This document shows, in pieces, positions 44,352-53,394 of a stretch of DNA of 58,148 nt (positions within the stretch are counted from its first letter, which is position 1; each line of letters opens with the position of its first letter). The notes beneath the pieces were generated by a model. That model saw nothing but the letters and a program-made list of their open reading frames with translations. It was not told where the DNA came from and did not search any database. A program made the position numbers and the translations under genes. Source of the DNA: Candidatus Nitrosopumilus sp. (GTDB taxonomy: Archaea > Thermoproteota > Nitrososphaeria > Nitrososphaerales > Nitrosopumilaceae). The stretch is taken from assembly GCA_013911135.1 (NCBI GenBank), contig JACERO010000073.1, forward strand, positions 1 through 58,148, given 5' to 3'.

Positions 44352-44585
44352 TTAGCTTATCTTTATTGTTACATTACAACCTCTAGAAAGAAAATAATCT
44401 GTCATAAAGTTTGCAAATTTTTGTGGTTGATCACTAGATGGATACTTTGCCAACATGTCAGAAAATTTTTCTTCTATACCAGTTTGTAAATTAGGCTTGA
44501 ATGCTAATTTAAAAAATGTCCAGCCAAACTTTGATGTTGATTCACTTAGAACATATCCATTATGTCCATCTACAAGAGTTTCCAT
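44352..44585 (-). CDS. Small unknown protein downstream of PDCD5, start uncertain
   Basis: 77 residues from ATG 44585. Coding-like sequence continues in frame upstream to about 44654 (VLEIGTKNYVDDLLSIKKAL) with no ATG, GTG or TTG, so the true start may be ATT 44654 or ATA 44663, close to the PDCD5 stop at 44660. That would give about 100 residues. The C-terminal part includes KFANFMTDYFLSRGCNVTIK. Not recognised; resembles small pterin- or nucleic-acid-binding alpha/beta proteins only loosely. Confidence 0.6.
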   Translation of the reverse strand: METLVDGHNGYVLSESTSKFGWTFFKLAFKPNLQTGIEEKFSDMLAKYPSSDQPQKFANFMTDYFLSRGCNVTIKIS

Positions 44586-44659
44586 ATGTGAAAGTGCTTT
44601 TTTAATTGATAATAAATCATCAACGTAATTTTTTGTTCCAATTTCTAAAACAATATCTA

Positions 44660-45076
44660 TTATTCATCACTGTCATCTGATGACTTGTTACTAAGTTTGT
44701 CACTTAAAGACACAAATTTTCCATCTTGTTCAATATTGATTTTTGTTGGCATTCTAACACTTAGTTCAATTGATCTAAATAATGTCAATAATTTTCCTCC
44801 GTCAATAACTTCATTAATTTCACCGGTTTTAATTAACTCAGATAATTTTACTACAATAATTTTAGTTTCATTAGGGAATTGAGATTCTGCATTTTCTAAA
44901 ACTTCTAATCCTCTAAATCCCAATTGATTAACTAGTAAATCTCGTGGATTTTCAGGTGGTGTCTCTTTAGCAAGTTCTTGAGTTTTTTCAATTTCTTGTT
45001 TTGAAGAGATATTTTTTTGCATTTCAGCAAGTCTTTTTGCCTTTAATCTTTCAAGTTCAGAATCTTCTTCGCTCAA
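44660..45076 (-). CDS. PDCD5/TFAR19-related DNA-binding protein
   Basis: 138 residues with the archaeal PDCD5 layout: an N-terminal charged helix (LERLKAKRLAEMQKN), a helical core (LENAESQFPNETKIIVVKLS) and the C-terminal LLTLFRSIELSVRMPTKIN. The usual basic tail is replaced by an acidic Ser/Asp tail (KSSDDSDE). Its start overlaps the rtcB stop by 4 nt. Confidence 0.75.
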   Translation of the reverse strand: MSEEDSELERLKAKRLAEMQKNISSKQEIEKTQELAKETPPENPRDLLVNQLGFRGLEVLENAESQFPNETKIIVVKLSELIKTGEINEVIDGGKLLTLFRSIELSVRMPTKINIEQDGKFVSLSDKLSNKSSDDSDE

Positions 45077-46521
45077 CCCTTAATCACACCAATAGGCACT
45101 AATTTTGCAACTTTTGTGGCAATTCCCAGATTATGAGACACATTAACTACAGCATCAACATCTTTGTATGCTTGAGGAGTTTCTTCCACAATTCCATCTC
45201 GTGTTAATGCCTTGATAAATATGCCCTTATCATTAAGAGATTTTTTGACGTCATTTTCATTATAATTTCTCCTAGCCTTTGTTCTGGACATTGTCCTTCC
45301 AGCACCATGTGCAGTTGAACCAAAACTCAAATCCATAGAATTAGGTTGACCAAGCAAAATCCAACTTGCAGTTCCCATAGAGCCTGGAACTAAAACAGGT
45401 TGTCCCAAATCATGATATTTTGAGGGTATTTCATCACGATTTGCAGGAAAAGCTCTTGTTGCACCTTTTCTATGAACAACAACTTCTCGTTCTTTTCCAT
45501 CAACTTTGTGTTTTTCTATTTTTGCAATGTTATGGGCAACATCATAAACTAATTTCATATCAAGATCAGATTCTGTTTGATTAAATACACGTTCAAAAGA
45601 TTTTCTAGTCCAATGAGTAATCATTTGTCTGTTACTCCATGCAAAATTTAATGCTGCAAACATTGCTTTTCTGTAAGACTCACCTTCCTCAGAAGTATTT
45701 GGAACACACGCAAGTTCTCTATCTGGTAAATTAATATTATATTTTTCCATTGCCTGTTCTGCAACTCGAAGATAGTCACTACATACCTGATGACCAAATC
45801 CTCTTGAACCGCAATGAATTAAAACTGTAATAGTTCCTTCTTTAATTCCCATTCTTTTTGCTGCTTCTTCATCATGAATTTCTGCAACTTTTTGTACTTC
45901 AAGAAAATGATTTCCAGATCCTAAGCTTCCTAGTTGAGGAGCTCCTCTTTTTCTTGCCTTATCTGAAACTTTGTTTGGATCAGCATTTGGAATTTTACCA
46001 TTCTCTTCACATACATCAGAATCATTTGTTGAGCCATACCCATGATCAATTGCCCAGTCAACTCCTCTTACCAAAACTTCATCAAGTTCTGAATGACTTA
46101 GTCTTACTGCACCTTTAGAGCCAACACCTGAAGGAATAGAGCTAAAAAGATCAGTAACAAGTTCTTTTAGTTTCAAGCGAACTGCTTGTTCAGTTAAATT
46201 AGTTCGAAGTAATCTGACTCCACAATTAATATCATATCCAACACCACCAGGACTAATCATTCCTTCTTCTGCATCCATAGCTGCAACTCCACCAACAGGA
46301 AAACCATATCCTTCATGGCCATCAGGCAAAACAATACTTTGACCAACTATTCCAGGAATAGATGAAACATTTCGTGCCTGCATAATTGTTCTATCAGACA
46401 ACATTTTCTGAAGTAATGGTTCATCAGCATAAATCCTCACAGGAACTTTCATTCCAAGATTGGAATCAGCATCAATTTGATATTGATTTTCTCCAATTTT
46501 TTTTGGAGTACTAGTAGACAT
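45073..46521 (-). CDS. rtcB: RNA-splicing ligase RtcB
   Basis: 482 residues with GGVGYDINCGVRLLR (Mn-binding Cys), LGSGNHFLEVQKV, VLIHCGSRGFGHQV and SFGSTAHGAGRTMSRTKARR with the guanylylated His near the end. It joins tRNA halves after intron removal, using GTP and Mn2+. The window's tRNA-Trp with introns would be one substrate. No intein. Coupled to the PDCD5-like gene by an ATGA overlap. Confidence 0.95.
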   Translation of the reverse strand: MSTSTPKKIGENQYQIDADSNLGMKVPVRIYADEPLLQKMLSDRTIMQARNVSSIPGIVGQSIVLPDGHEGYGFPVGGVAAMDAEEGMISPGGVGYDINCGVRLLRTNLTEQAVRLKLKELVTDLFSSIPSGVGSKGAVRLSHSELDEVLVRGVDWAIDHGYGSTNDSDVCEENGKIPNADPNKVSDKARKRGAPQLGSLGSGNHFLEVQKVAEIHDEEAAKRMGIKEGTITVLIHCGSRGFGHQVCSDYLRVAEQAMEKYNINLPDRELACVPNTSEEGESYRKAMFAALNFAWSNRQMITHWTRKSFERVFNQTESDLDMKLVYDVAHNIAKIEKHKVDGKEREVVVHRKGATRAFPANRDEIPSKYHDLGQPVLVPGSMGTASWILLGQPNSMDLSFGSTAHGAGRTMSRTKARRNYNENDVKKSLNDKGIFIKALTRDGIVEETPQAYKDVDAVVNVSHNLGIATKVAKLVPIGVIKG

Positions 46522-46609
46522 GTATATCGATGAAATTTTCTTTCAATCCAATTTAAATCATTAGAAGAATTGTAAAGAATTTTAAATTAATTATAATTTA
46601 TTCCAAAGT

Positions 46610-46765
46610 ATGTTAGATAAAGCAACAATTGCACAAAAAGTAAATCAATTGCTTGCAGAACTAAGAGCAAATCCTGATTGGGCAATTGATGAAAGAAATT
46701 TCAAACAAGGGTATTTCAAAGCTTTAGAGTGGGTATTATCAGAAACAGGAATTAAACAAAATTAA
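46610..46765 (+). CDS. Small helical protein, unknown
   Basis: 51 residues, MLDKATIAQKVNQLLAELRA then helix FKQGYFKALEWVLSETGI, without cysteines or membrane segment. The AT-rich promoter-like stretch before it (TTTAAATTAATTATAATTTA region) supports expression. Too short for family calls from reading alone. Confidence 0.65.
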   Translation: MLDKATIAQKVNQLLAELRANPDWAIDERNFKQGYFKALEWVLSETGIKQN

Positions 46766-46833
46766 TTTTTAGAATAATACTCTAACTTGAAATGAATGAG
46801 CTAATTTATCTATGATAAAATAGATTTTGTATT

Positions 46834-47031
46834 GTGGTCAGAAAAAAATTAACTAAAAAAGAGATAGAAGAACAGAAAAAACAGCAAAAAGTTAGAGCAA
46901 GTGCTTCAAGAGCTGCCCGAAGAAGTGGAAAAAGTATCAAAAAAGAAGGTAAAGTAAGCAAAGCCAGAGCCAAAACAAAAACGCCCAGATCACAAAAGAA
47001 AATAGCTACAGTAAGAAAATCTCGTTATTAA
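46834..47031 (+). CDS. Small Lys/Arg-rich basic protein
   Basis: 65 residues from GTG 46834, about 45% Lys, Arg or Gln, with AARRSGKSIKKEGKVSKARA in the middle. Its composition suggests nucleic-acid binding (a ribosome- or chromatin-associated basic tail protein). No fold predicted. The TATA-like box is weak. Divergence from neighbours in charge is striking. Confidence 0.65.
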   Translation: MVRKKLTKKEIEEQKKQQKVRASASRAARRSGKSIKKEGKVSKARAKTKTPRSQKKIATVRKSRY

Positions 47032-47147
47032 GCAGACTATAATCTAAAAAGGAACAATTTTTTGAGGCTAGATTATATCAAAATAACACCATACGCACAA
47101 AATCAGGATAAAGAAGTAGATTTATTTTCTCATAAATTGAAATCAAA

Positions 47148-48512
47148 ATGTTGGCAATTTTACCTATAGACAGTGGTCGTTATGGCACCAAAGAAATGAT
47201 AGAAATTTTTAGTGAACAAAAGAAAATCAATTATCAATTAGAAATTGAAGGTGCAGCTGCTGTTTCACAAAGTGAAATAGGAATTATTCCAAAAACAGTT
47301 GGGAAAAAAATTCTCAAAGCAGCATTATCAGGAAAGATTACTGCAAAAAGAATCAAACAACTTGAAGCAAAAAGTGATCACGATACTGCAGCACTAGTTG
47401 AATCATTAAATGAAAAATGCACCAAGGATGTTAGACCATGGATTCATTATGGATTAACAAGTAACGATTTGGTAGATACCAGTAATTCTATGCAAATGCG
47501 AGATTCATTAAAAATAATTGAACCGAAAGTTGCAAAATTGGCAACAATTTTGGCACAAAGAGCAGTCAAACATGGAAAAATTCCAGCCGTTGGTAGAACT
47601 CATGGACAACATGCAAGTATCATTTCATTTGGATTAAAATTTGCAAATTGGGCAGCAGAGATGGCAAAACATGTAGAAAGAATTGAAGAGATTAAGAAAA
47701 GAATTCTAATTTGTAAGACACTGGGTGTTGTAGGAACTGGTTCTTTAATGGGTGCAAAATCACTAGAGGTTCAAAAAAGAGTTGCAAAACGCCTGAAACT
47801 TTACTCTGCAGAAGTAACCACTCAAGTTGTTCCAAGGGAGAGATATGCAGAATATGTATTTGAATTAGCATTAATTGGTGCAACTTTGGAAAAAATTGCA
47901 GTAGAGATTAGAAATTTGCAAAGAACAGAGATTGGAGAAGTTGCAGAGCAGTTCAAAAAGGGACAAATGGGCAGTAGTGCAGTTCCAGTTAAAAGAAATC
48001 CAATCAAAAGTGAGAGAATTTCTTCATTATCTAAAATGGTGCGAAGTCAGATAGGAATAGCTTTTGAAAATATTCCATTATGGCATGAGCGAGATCTTTC
48101 AAATTCAGCGAATGAAAGATTTGTGATACCAACAGTATCTATCCTAGTTGATGAAATGCTAGAAACCATGACTAGAATTATTTTAAACTTGATGGTAAAT
48201 GAGAAAAGAATTGTAGAGAATCTTTACATTACAAAAGGGCAAATCTTTGCAGAATTTGTTTTAGAGGCACTAATCAAAAAAGGTGTTCCAAGATTTGTAG
48301 CCTACAAAGATGTTCAAAGAGTTGCATTTTTGGCAAATGATAAAGGAATGCAATACATAGATGCCATCAAAAATGATAAAGCATTTTCTTTAAAGTTAAC
48401 TAATAAAGAAATTGAGTCTATATTTTCACCAGAGAAACATCTTGGTGCATCACCTATGATTATTAGTAATGTAAAGAAATCAGTTCAAAAGACAATTAAA
48501 AAATTCATCTAG
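47148..48512 (+). CDS. purB: Adenylosuccinate lyase
   Basis: 454 residues. The fumarase/aspartase-type signature is GQMGSSAVPVKRNPIKSER near residue 275, and the catalytic His is in GRTHGQHASIISFG. It splits SAICAR and adenylosuccinate in purine synthesis, downstream of PurA at 28975. Normal length. The end overlaps the convergent gene at 48505. Confidence 0.95.
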   Translation: MLAILPIDSGRYGTKEMIEIFSEQKKINYQLEIEGAAAVSQSEIGIIPKTVGKKILKAALSGKITAKRIKQLEAKSDHDTAALVESLNEKCTKDVRPWIHYGLTSNDLVDTSNSMQMRDSLKIIEPKVAKLATILAQRAVKHGKIPAVGRTHGQHASIISFGLKFANWAAEMAKHVERIEEIKKRILICKTLGVVGTGSLMGAKSLEVQKRVAKRLKLYSAEVTTQVVPRERYAEYVFELALIGATLEKIAVEIRNLQRTEIGEVAEQFKKGQMGSSAVPVKRNPIKSERISSLSKMVRSQIGIAFENIPLWHERDLSNSANERFVIPTVSILVDEMLETMTRIILNLMVNEKRIVENLYITKGQIFAEFVLEALIKKGVPRFVAYKDVQRVAFLANDKGMQYIDAIKNDKAFSLKLTNKEIESIFSPEKHLGASPMIISNVKKSVQKTIKKFI

Positions 48513-49266
48513 TTTTTAGTAATGCCTTGTGAATTTTAGAGCCGTATTGTAATGCTTTTTTTCTTTTCGTACAAGAAATTTCTGGAACATTAATTTGATT
48601 AGCTAATTTTCTTATGATATGTTTACGATACAAATCTTCTGAATCATGAATTTTCTCAGACAAAGGAATTGTTTTGGTATAATCTATGAATTTTGAAGAT
48701 AGTAGTGGCTGAAGAATTTTTACTCCAAACTTTGATGCAATGAGATTTACTGCTTTCATCATTTTTAATTCGTTATCTAATTTAGAGATCATAACTTCAT
48801 GAATTTTAGATTCACCTTCAGAAAATGCTTCTCTGTAAGCATTATAACCACAAAACAGTTCATCAATTCCATTTGCAGTAATCACAGTATCAAGTTCTAA
48901 GCTTTTTGCTAGTTGAGAAACATAATGAAATGCAATACAATTTTCATTCCATGATAGATTTTCAGCTTTTATTGTTTGTTGAATTTGTAATGAAATATTA
49001 GGAAAAGTTTCTGAATCAATTTCTAGAATATGATGAGGATATTTTAGATATTCATTGACTTGTTTTGCAAATAAAATATCATGAGATTCAGGAAAACCAA
49101 TTGTCAATAGAGTAATATCATAATTCATGTCTGAGAAAATTTTTGAAATTAATGTACTATCAACGCCTCCAGAGAAAGCAATTCCAATTTTTTTTTCTTT
49201 AACAGTTTCAGAAATTGAATTTTTAATATTCTCAAGTAATTCTTGTTCTATCTGTTCCATAATCAC
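48505..49266 (-). CDS. Asparagine-synthase-like ATP-pyrophosphatase
   Basis: 253 residues with the PP-loop IGIAFSGGVDSTLISKI near residue 30 and ITANGIDELFCGYNAYREAF, both shared with the synthetase half of AsnB. The glutamine amidotransferase half is missing, so it would need free ammonia or another partner, or act on a different substrate. The convergent purB overlap is 8 nt. Family fold is sure, reaction is not. Confidence 0.82.
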   Translation of the reverse strand: MIMEQIEQELLENIKNSISETVKEKKIGIAFSGGVDSTLISKIFSDMNYDITLLTIGFPESHDILFAKQVNEYLKYPHHILEIDSETFPNISLQIQQTIKAENLSWNENCIAFHYVSQLAKSLELDTVITANGIDELFCGYNAYREAFSEGESKIHEVMISKLDNELKMMKAVNLIASKFGVKILQPLLSSKFIDYTKTIPLSEKIHDSEDLYRKHIIRKLANQINVPEISCTKRKKALQYGSKIHKALLKTR

Positions 49267-49342
49267 TCACATAATAGATTCCATAAGAACGATGATGAGT
49301 CAAACCCTTTAACTATTAATTTAGCATTATATGTAATACAAT

Positions 49343-49621
49343 ATGATGAGATTATCACAAACAGACATTGATGAAGAATTAAAGAATCTATCAGGCTGGA
49401 GTGTTGTAAATGAGAAACTTCACAAAGAATTTCAGTTTGATAGTTTTAATCAGGCATTTGGTTTTATGACTAGAGCAGCTATGGAAATTGAAAAAATGAA
49501 CCATCATCCAGAATGGTTTAACGTATACAACAAAATCACCATAGAATTAACTACTCATGATGCTGGAGGCATTACAAAAAACGATGTAAATCTGGCTAAA
49601 ATTCTAAATTCTTTAGTATAA
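49343..49621 (+). CDS. phhB: Pterin-4a-carbinolamine dehydratase
   Basis: 92 residues with the PCD active-site pattern [15 protein letters not shown] then TTHDAGG. The enzyme dehydrates 4a-hydroxypterin, or acts as a chaperone-like DCoH protein. It sits 70 nt upstream of a PTPS/QueD-like gene, suggesting a pterin or deazapurine link. Confidence 0.92.
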   Translation: MMRLSQTDIDEELKNLSGWSVVNEKLHKEFQFDSFNQAFGFMTRAAMEIEKMNHHPEWFNVYNKITIELTTHDAGGITKNDVNLAKILNSLV

Positions 49622-49691
49622 TTCCAAAAGACGAATTTTCATGAATAATCATTACAGAATTTATATTATATCCAAAGTCAGATGACTTCAC

Positions 49692-50507
49692 ATGGCTTCA
49701 AGTCCTACAATTCTAGACTCAGACTTTAGATATATCGATAAAAAGGGAAATTTGCTTAGAACAAGAACAGAACTAACAGTAGCACAAATGCTTACTTTTC
49801 TTGATGAAGAATACCAATACAATCACAAACTCACCTTAAAGAATGGAAATGAGGTTACAATTGATTTTAAGACAAAGAAAGGATTGATTGAAGTAATTGA
49901 TAATGATGAAGACATTGAAAAATACAAACAGATCAAAGAAGATTTTCCTCAAGACAAAGTGATGGCAATAGGACATGCAAAATATGTTGCACAAATTAAA
50001 GAATTACAAGATATAGTATTTTATGACAAGTCACCACAGACAGGTTCTATATTTTTAGAAGATGGATCATTCTCATTTGATTATGCACATATACTTCCAT
50101 TAGTTGAAAAATGTTCTATCCTACACGGACATACATCGTCTGTAATGGTAGAACTTGTAGGACAAATGAAAGATAATTTACTTTTAGATTTTAGTATTGC
50201 AAAAAAGATTATCAAAGAAGTTGTAAACATATTTGATCATAAATTTTTCATTAACAGAAAATATCTAAAGAGTGAAGATGATTCACATTATCTAATTCAA
50301 TTTGATGGTCCTAAAGGAATGTTTGAATTACAAGTTCCAAAAAATACTACTTATCTTTTAGAAGGTGAAGCAACTGTGGAAAATCTTTCAAGTGAAATTA
50401 TCAAACTATTAGCACCAAAACTACCATCAAATGTAGAAGCAGTCGGAGTTTACATCTATGAAGGTTACAATAAAGGATCTCATATTATTTCAAAGATTTC
50501 AAGATAG
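49692..50507 (+). CDS. PTPS/QueD-like protein with extra N-terminal domain
   Basis: 271 residues. From about residue 120 it is a 6-pyruvoyltetrahydropterin synthase/QueD fold: SFDYAHILP (Zn His), KCSILHGHT (catalytic Cys and Zn His), IFDHKFF, and YEGYNKGS (Glu). The first 115 residues are unusual (RTRTELTVAQMLTFLDEEY, VTIDFKTKKGLIEVID) and look like a nuclease-fold module. It lies 7 nt before valS. Product: tetrahydropterin or a 7-deazaguanine precursor. Confidence 0.8.
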   Translation: MASSPTILDSDFRYIDKKGNLLRTRTELTVAQMLTFLDEEYQYNHKLTLKNGNEVTIDFKTKKGLIEVIDNDEDIEKYKQIKEDFPQDKVMAIGHAKYVAQIKELQDIVFYDKSPQTGSIFLEDGSFSFDYAHILPLVEKCSILHGHTSSVMVELVGQMKDNLLLDFSIAKKIIKEVVNIFDHKFFINRKYLKSEDDSHYLIQFDGPKGMFELQVPKNTTYLLEGEATVENLSSEIIKLLAPKLPSNVEAVGVYIYEGYNKGSHIISKISR

Positions 50508-50514
50508 TTAAGAA

Positions 50515-52833
50515 ATGGAACCTAAAATATCAGAAAAAGCATGGAACCCAGAATTAGAAAAAAATATACTAAAAAAATGGGAAGATGATAAAATTTATGA
50601 TTTTACACCACAAGAAAATAACTTTACCATAGATACACCTCCACCATATCCATCAGGCAGACCATGGCATATTGGAGCAGCAGCACATTATTCTCAAATT
50701 GATATGATTGCTAGAACAGCAAGAATGGCTGGAAAAAATGTCTATTTCCCTATAGGAATTGATAGAAATGGACTTCCAGTAGAACTGTACACTGAAAAAA
50801 AACACAAAATTAGAATGAGAGAAACAGATAGAGGAGAATTTCTTAATCTTTGTAGAGAAGCACTAGATGATTTAGAAGCTGAAATGATTCTCATTATGAA
50901 AAATATTGGAATAAGTGGAGACTTTACAAACTACTATAGAACTGATTCAGAAGAATACAGATCACTTACACAATCAACATTCATTGAATTATGGAAAAAA
51001 GGTCAAGTGTATCTAGCAAACAGACCTAACAACTACGATTGGGTATCAGGAACAACTATTGCAGATGCAGAAATCATATACGAAGATTTGCAAACTAAAT
51101 TAGTTTACATGAAATTCAAAATAAAAGATACAGATAAGGAAATAATTATTGCAAGTACAAGACCAGAATTAGTTTGTGCATGCAAAACAATTATTGTAAA
51201 TCCTGAAGATGAGAGATATACACAATATATCGGAAAAAAAGTAATTGTTCCTATTACTAATGCAGAAGTTGAATTAAGAACACATCATTCTGCTAAACAA
51301 GAATTTGGATCAGGGGCAGTAATGGTATGTAGTTATGGTGATCAAAATGATGTGGCATTATTTAGAGAATTACAATTAGAAGAGATTGTTGCAATTGGAC
51401 TAGATGGAAGGATGACAAAAGTTGCAGGAGAATATGCAGGACTAAAACCAAAACAAGCAAGAACAAAAATCATAGAAGATTTAGAATCAAAAGGATTTAT
51501 AGAAAAAATTGAAGACATTATACACAGAACACCTGTATCTGAGAGAAGTAAAATTCCCATTGAAATAATTCCAATGGAGGAATACTATCTAAAACAAAAA
51601 GAATCAGTTGAAAAAATGAAGAACTTAGGACAAGAGATTACATTTCATCCAACAATGCACAAACAAATTTTGATGAATTGGCTTGAATCCATCAATATTG
51701 ATTGGCCAATCTCAAGGCGGAGATATTATGGTACTGAAATTCCAATTTGGTATTGTAAAAAATGCTCAGAACCCCATGTTCCTGAGCCTGGAAAGTACTA
51801 TAAACCATGGGAAGAAGATTGTCCAATTAGTCAATGTCCAAAATGTCAATCTACTGAATTTGTAGGAGAAGAACGAACTTTTGACACATGGATGGATTCT
51901 AGTATATCACCTCTTTTTGTAAGCAAGTTTGGAAAGGATGAAGAATTTTTCAACAAGGTATATCCTGCTTCAATACGACCTCAAGCAAAAGACATTGTTA
52001 GAACTTGGTTATACTATACACTTCTAAGATGTGAACAACTTACTGGAAAGAAACCATGGACAGAAGCTTGGATAATGGGATATGGTCTTGATGAAAAAGG
52101 AATGAAGATGAGTAAGAGTAAAGGAAATGCAATTGATCCTTTACCAGTAATTGAAAAATTAGGTGCTGATACTTTTAGGTTTTGGAGTGCAAGTGAGATT
52201 AATCATGGATATGACTTTAGATGCAATGAACAAAAAATAAAATCCACTAAAAAATTCCTAAGTAAATTATGGAATGTGTCTAGATTTTTGTCTAGTTTCT
52301 CAGTAGTTGAATCTGGAATTACAAACACATCTGACAAATGGATTTTATCAGAATTAGATAATCTTGTAAAAGAATGTAAGAAAGGTTATGATGAATATAA
52401 TTTCTTTATTCCTGCAATAGCAATTAGAGAATTTACATGGAATTTATTTGCAGCACATTATATTGAAATGGTTAAAGCCAGAGCATATGGAATTAATTTT
52501 TCTGATGAAGAAAGAGATGGTGCAATATTTACACTACACAAAGTATTATCAACAATTTTAAAATTATTAGCACCAATTACTCCATTTATCACAGAGTATC
52601 TTTGGAATTCTTTGTACTCTAAAGAAAGTATTCACAAACAGAGACAAGTTGAATCAGAAAATTTAGAAATTCAAAGTAACATTACAAAAGAAATTACAGA
52701 ATTTAATTCCAAAGTATGGAATGACAAAAAAGCTCAAAATCTTTCATTGAAAGATTCAATCAAGATTGAAATTCCGGCAAACCTAGAACAATTTAAAAAA
52801 GATTTGAAATCTATGCATAATTTAATAGATTGA
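50515..52833 (+). CDS. valS: Valyl-tRNA synthetase
   Basis: 772 residues, class I. The HIGH-type motif is in PYPSGRPWHIGAAAHYSQID, the CP1 editing domain follows, a zinc-type CKKC/CPKC region is at about residue 420-445, and GMKMSKSKGNAIDP carries KMSKS. It charges tRNA-Val. Archaeal/eukaryotic-like organisation without the long C-terminal coiled coil. ATG 50515 is 8 nt after the previous stop. Confidence 0.94.
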   Translation: MEPKISEKAWNPELEKNILKKWEDDKIYDFTPQENNFTIDTPPPYPSGRPWHIGAAAHYSQIDMIARTARMAGKNVYFPIGIDRNGLPVELYTEKKHKIRMRETDRGEFLNLCREALDDLEAEMILIMKNIGISGDFTNYYRTDSEEYRSLTQSTFIELWKKGQVYLANRPNNYDWVSGTTIADAEIIYEDLQTKLVYMKFKIKDTDKEIIIASTRPELVCACKTIIVNPEDERYTQYIGKKVIVPITNAEVELRTHHSAKQEFGSGAVMVCSYGDQNDVALFRELQLEEIVAIGLDGRMTKVAGEYAGLKPKQARTKIIEDLESKGFIEKIEDIIHRTPVSERSKIPIEIIPMEEYYLKQKESVEKMKNLGQEITFHPTMHKQILMNWLESINIDWPISRRRYYGTEIPIWYCKKCSEPHVPEPGKYYKPWEEDCPISQCPKCQSTEFVGEERTFDTWMDSSISPLFVSKFGKDEEFFNKVYPASIRPQAKDIVRTWLYYTLLRCEQLTGKKPWTEAWIMGYGLDEKGMKMSKSKGNAIDPLPVIEKLGADTFRFWSASEINHGYDFRCNEQKIKSTKKFLSKLWNVSRFLSSFSVVESGITNTSDKWILSELDNLVKECKKGYDEYNFFIPAIAIREFTWNLFAAHYIEMVKARAYGINFSDEERDGAIFTLHKVLSTILKLLAPITPFITEYLWNSLYSKESIHKQRQVESENLEIQSNITKEITEFNSKVWNDKKAQNLSLKDSIKIEIPANLEQFKKDLKSMHNLID

Positions 52834-52839
52834 GCCTAA

Positions 52840-53394
52840 TTACACCTGCATAATACCATTTGTAATCAAATATTGAATTGCCTGGACAAATGTTTCATCA
52901 TCAATTGTATCTTCTGCCCACCATCCAGCATTATTTTTAATCCAAAATGGGATTTCTATTTCAGTTTCTATTAAAAATGGATTAAGTGCATCGGTTCCAA
53001 TTATATCAATAATAGAATCACCACCAAAGAATGGAATAACAAGTGTTCTAGAACTTGATGTAGATTCTATTTCTACATAATCTGTTTCAAAACCATCAAC
53101 TAAAATGAAAAAGATATCATCAGATGAATCAAATTTTGCATCAAGTAGAGTTCGTGGGATCATAATTTCTATGGTTCCATCCGCACTAGTATCCATAGTA
53201 ATAATTAATTCAACAAAATCTGGATCTAAGAATATGGATTCAATGTTTCCATTCTCAATATCATAATCAACATTAAATGAGTCAACAGAAATTGTACCGA
53301 TGTCTCCATAAGAAAATTGAGATGATAATGGAATCAAAAGTAATGAAAAGATTAAACCAAGAAAATAAAGAGAATTTTTGCGAACCATTCTCAA
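52840..53394 (-). CDS. Secreted protein with WIKNNAGWW C-terminal module
   Basis: 184 residues: a signal peptide (SLYFLGLIFSLLLIPLSSQ), a beta-rich middle (SVDSFNVDYDIENGNIES and EIMIPRTLLDAKF), and the end IPFWIKNNAGWWAEDTIDDE plus FVQAIQYLITNG, a module repeated in many thaumarchaeal extracellular proteins and probably a surface-anchoring or interaction domain. It overlaps the next gene's stop by 4 nt, so the two secreted proteins are co-expressed. Confidence 0.84.
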   Translation of the reverse strand: MRMVRKNSLYFLGLIFSLLLIPLSSQFSYGDIGTISVDSFNVDYDIENGNIESIFLDPDFVELIITMDTSADGTIEIMIPRTLLDAKFDSSDDIFFILVDGFETDYVEIESTSSSRTLVIPFFGGDSIIDIIGTDALNPFLIETEIEIPFWIKNNAGWWAEDTIDDETFVQAIQYLITNGIMQV

